Part shown: positions 62,225-64,000 of the stretch, one piece after another
How the letters are laid out: every line of letters begins with the position of its first letter
How positions within the stretch are numbered: the first letter of the stretch is position 1
Assembly: GCA_029990175.1 (NCBI GenBank)
Contig: JARKIP010000005.1
Location: forward strand, 32,807,501-32,871,500
DNA: 64,000 nucleotides
Reading direction: 5' to 3'
Origin: Petunia secreta
Lineage: Eukaryota > Streptophyta > Magnoliopsida > Solanales > Solanaceae
Made by a program: the position numbers and the translations under genes
Notes under the pieces: generated by a model
What the model saw: the letters and a program-made list of their open reading frames with translations, nothing else
Database searches by the model: none
What the model was told of the DNA's origin: nothing

Positions 62225-62947
62225 CTAATTGTGTCCCTCCTATTTCGATAACCTTTATTTGGACAAATTGCACTGATAGCTGCACGGGTATCATACACTC
62301 ACTCATATTCAAAGTCACTACTTTACACACGCACATCAACTAGGCCATTTTTCAAAGCACTGGCACAAACCACGGCTATTTATAAAATTTGCACGCCAAA
62401 TTACAATTTTATTACTCCCATCTTAGAAAATTTCACAAATTACTTTAAAAATCAAAATAATAGTCTCCATTAGCCCTTTGGCCTTCAAAATTAATTTCCT
62501 AAGTTTTCTATAATTTTATAAGCATTTTTGTACAATTTTCTACACATTTTATATCATTTTATACAATGTATATATATACACACGTATACACACACTTCAG
62601 CCTCATTTAAACACCTCAGCACCTACGTGGCAAAATCCTGGGCGTCCACGCAACTGATCCAACAGCCAGGATGATTGTTACCATTTTTAATTACCAAACA
62701 ACCCCCAAACCCTAAAACCCCCTTCATTTCAATTCCTCAACCTCAGCCGTCGTGACCCTCTCTTCTCTCTCGCGAAACTCAACTGTTTACACGATTTCCG
62801 GCAAAGCTCACACGCGAAATACAAAATGAAATACATCACAGTGATCCTCTCGTCGTCCGCTAAAAAACCCCTATGGGTTTGTCACCGTTTGACGAAGAGT
62901 CAAAATCGATCCCTCGTTGGGGAAGTTGCAATTGCCAGAAAAGTCTC
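62216..62947 (+). repeat. Left part of an LTR starting TGTTGACACC, cut by element J
   Basis: It starts TGTTGACACCTAATTGTGTCCC, close to the inverted start at 59191. It is A/T-rich with TATATATA and CACACG repeats at about 62565-62600, followed by CCCTAAAACCCCC and a CTCTCTTCTCTCTCG stretch like that of the large LTR in opposite orientation. No gene. It ends where element J begins. Confidence 0.6.
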
Positions 62948-63691
62948 TGATGCAACCCAAATTGCATCGAGACCATTCAGTCGAAGTCAAGCCAAGGATA
63001 TACAAGACGCTCACCTACACTTGGTTTGGAGAGGCGTGGATGATACGAGCTCGGGAGAGGACTTAAAGACAATGCATTGGAGCTCAATCCATGTGGAAAC
63101 AGGGCAGGAAACAGTGCAAGAAGCAGGGGAGCAAAACAGGGCAAAAACAGGGGAGGTCTGCTGAGCTTACTGCCTAAGAACGAAAACTTGTTCTTCGCGA
63201 TCGCGTCATCACCTTCGCGATCGCGTAGAGTTATTATTTTGTCTGCGCGACCGCGCCAAGCCTCGCGCTATCGCGAGCTTCAGCTTTTAAGTCCCCTGCG
63301 CGATCGCATATACTCTAGCGCGATCGCGAAGAGGACTTGAGTAGCCGCGGACCAGAATCTAGGAAATATTGTAATGGGGTGCTATAAATGCCCTCTTTCA
63401 TCATTTATTGCATTTTTACACTACTTTGAACACAAAACATTAAATGAGCAATGCTCTTGAACCTTGTAAGACTTTTGGCTTGAAATCAATTGGATGAATC
63501 CAAGTTGTTCTTCAATCCGTCTTCGATCATTCTATTTTCTCGAGCCTCGTGACTCTTGAGGATAGTTGCATAGTGTTAGGTGATTCTTTCCAATCATTTG
63601 GGGTGTAACGGAACTAGTTCTTCGTTGCTACTCGAACTTTAGTGTAAGTCTCGTCTCGCTTTTATCTCTTTATCGCTTTCGTATTGCATCA
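62948..63691 (+). repeat. 5' LTR of element J (744 bp)
   Basis: The LTR runs from TGATGCAACCC to GTATTGCATCA, with an 8-bp terminal inverted repeat TGATGCAA/TTGCATCA. It encodes the family tail motif (RPFSRSQAKDIQDAHLHLVW) from 62950. Its palindrome array uses CGCGATCGCG (63194-63330). TATA-like GCTATAAATGC near 63390. Hairpin arms CTCGAG (63539-63544) and CTTGAG (63555-63560), followed by GATAGTTGCATAG. Confidence 0.88.
63194..63330. repeat. LTR palindrome array of element J (CGCGATCGCG type)
   Basis: About six copies of TTCGCGATCGCGT, GCGCGACCGCGC, CTCGCGCTATCGCGAG and GCGCGATCGCGA. They occupy the same place, between coding tail and TATA box, as the GGCGCC-type arrays of A, C, D, E and G, but with an unrelated spelling. 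Confidence 0.85.
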
Positions 63692-64000
63692 GTTGGTATC
63701 AGAGCAAGGCTAGGGTTGCGTTCTTACGAGCCCTCGTCCTACTCTTCGTGCTTGTCATCTTTGTTCCGCATTTATTTTCTTGTTCTTGTTCTTGTTATAT
63801 TGAAAAAGAAGAAAAAAAAAATTCAAAAACCTTGAAAACCCAAAAATTTGAAGGAAATCACTTGTTGTTACGATTTTGTTGGTGTTGATTATCGGGGATT
63901 GTATGTTTATTTAATCTCGACAATTGGGAACCAACAAAACACGTTTTGGAGTTGAAAATCCAAAGTTGGAAATTTGGAACCCTAGGTTGAATATTTGCAA
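63692..64000 (+). other. Start of element J leader with primer-binding site (63694-63705)
   Basis: TGGTATCAGAGC at 63694-63705 lies two bases after the LTR. The leader then continues as in C, D and H (CTTGTTCTTGTTATATTGAAAA) and leaves the window. It suggests a further element of this group to the right, not counted as complete here. Confidence 0.85.

Noticed and set aside
62826..63164. 112-codon frame as an independent gene
   Set aside because: It starts in one LTR (before 62948) and runs into element J's LTR-encoded pol tail. The N-terminal part is a chance fusion.

Overview
The window looks like a heterochromatic stretch of a flowering-plant chromosome, probably from a dicot. It is made almost entirely of LTR retrotransposons inserted into one another, with one hAT DNA transposon relic. 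I found no host gene, rRNA, tRNA gene or CRISPR array. The plant origin rests on the Ty3/gypsy element types, the TGGTATCAGAGC primer-binding sites (initiator-tRNA-Met type), the Tat/Ogre-like relics and the plant-type BED/hAT transposase. I cannot name the species.

Region 1 (1-36691) is a nest of related Ty3/gypsy elements. All share the LTR terminal pattern TGAT...(A)TCA or CA, the same primer-binding site, a polypurine tract read as codons for SSQEGEDD, and a coding tail that runs into the 3' LTR. Element A (+, partial) lies in G (+, partial). G lies in F (-). F is also split by E (-, complete, intact 1712-codon gag-pol) and is cut on its right by a truncated B-type copy, B'. B' is fused to D (-, broken gag-pol) at 16397/16398. 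D is split by C (+, complete, non-autonomous, intact 1287-codon ORF), and C is split in its 5' leader by B (+, complete, intact 1674-codon gag-pol). E, C and B have LTR pairs of equal length (791, 739 and 749 bp) that look identical by eye, and perfect 5-bp target duplications (GGCCT, ACCAC, GGTTC). They are therefore recent insertions.

Two kinds of element coexist here. Autonomous types (B, D, E, G) encode Gag, protease, reverse transcriptase, RNase H and integrase. Non-autonomous types (A, C, F, H, relic I) keep Gag and protease but have RT, RNase H and the integrase core replaced by about 510 codons of sequence I do not recognise. That sequence is acidic and Ser/Asp-rich with a hydrophobic stretch near its end, and it rejoins a piece of the integrase C-terminus. 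The non-autonomous elements would need RT and integrase supplied in trans, and relatives able to do so are in the same nest.

Region 2 (36692-62947) is older and decayed. It holds Tat/Ogre-like LTRs, gag-protease and RT/RNase H relics, and a large duplication (about 38.7-42.2 kb against 46.0-48.5 plus 54.7-55.7 kb). One copy carries the hAT element at 42211 and the other carries the non-autonomous element H (48475-54661). Region 3 (62948-64000) is the 5' LTR and leader start of a further + strand element, J, which runs off the window.

The least expected signals are the unrecognised domain of the non-autonomous elements, the family-specific palindrome arrays found both in the LTR and in the 5' leader, a hairpin late in the LTR whose stem changes in a compensatory way between families, and a splice-acceptor-like motif exactly 5 nt before every visible gag ATG.
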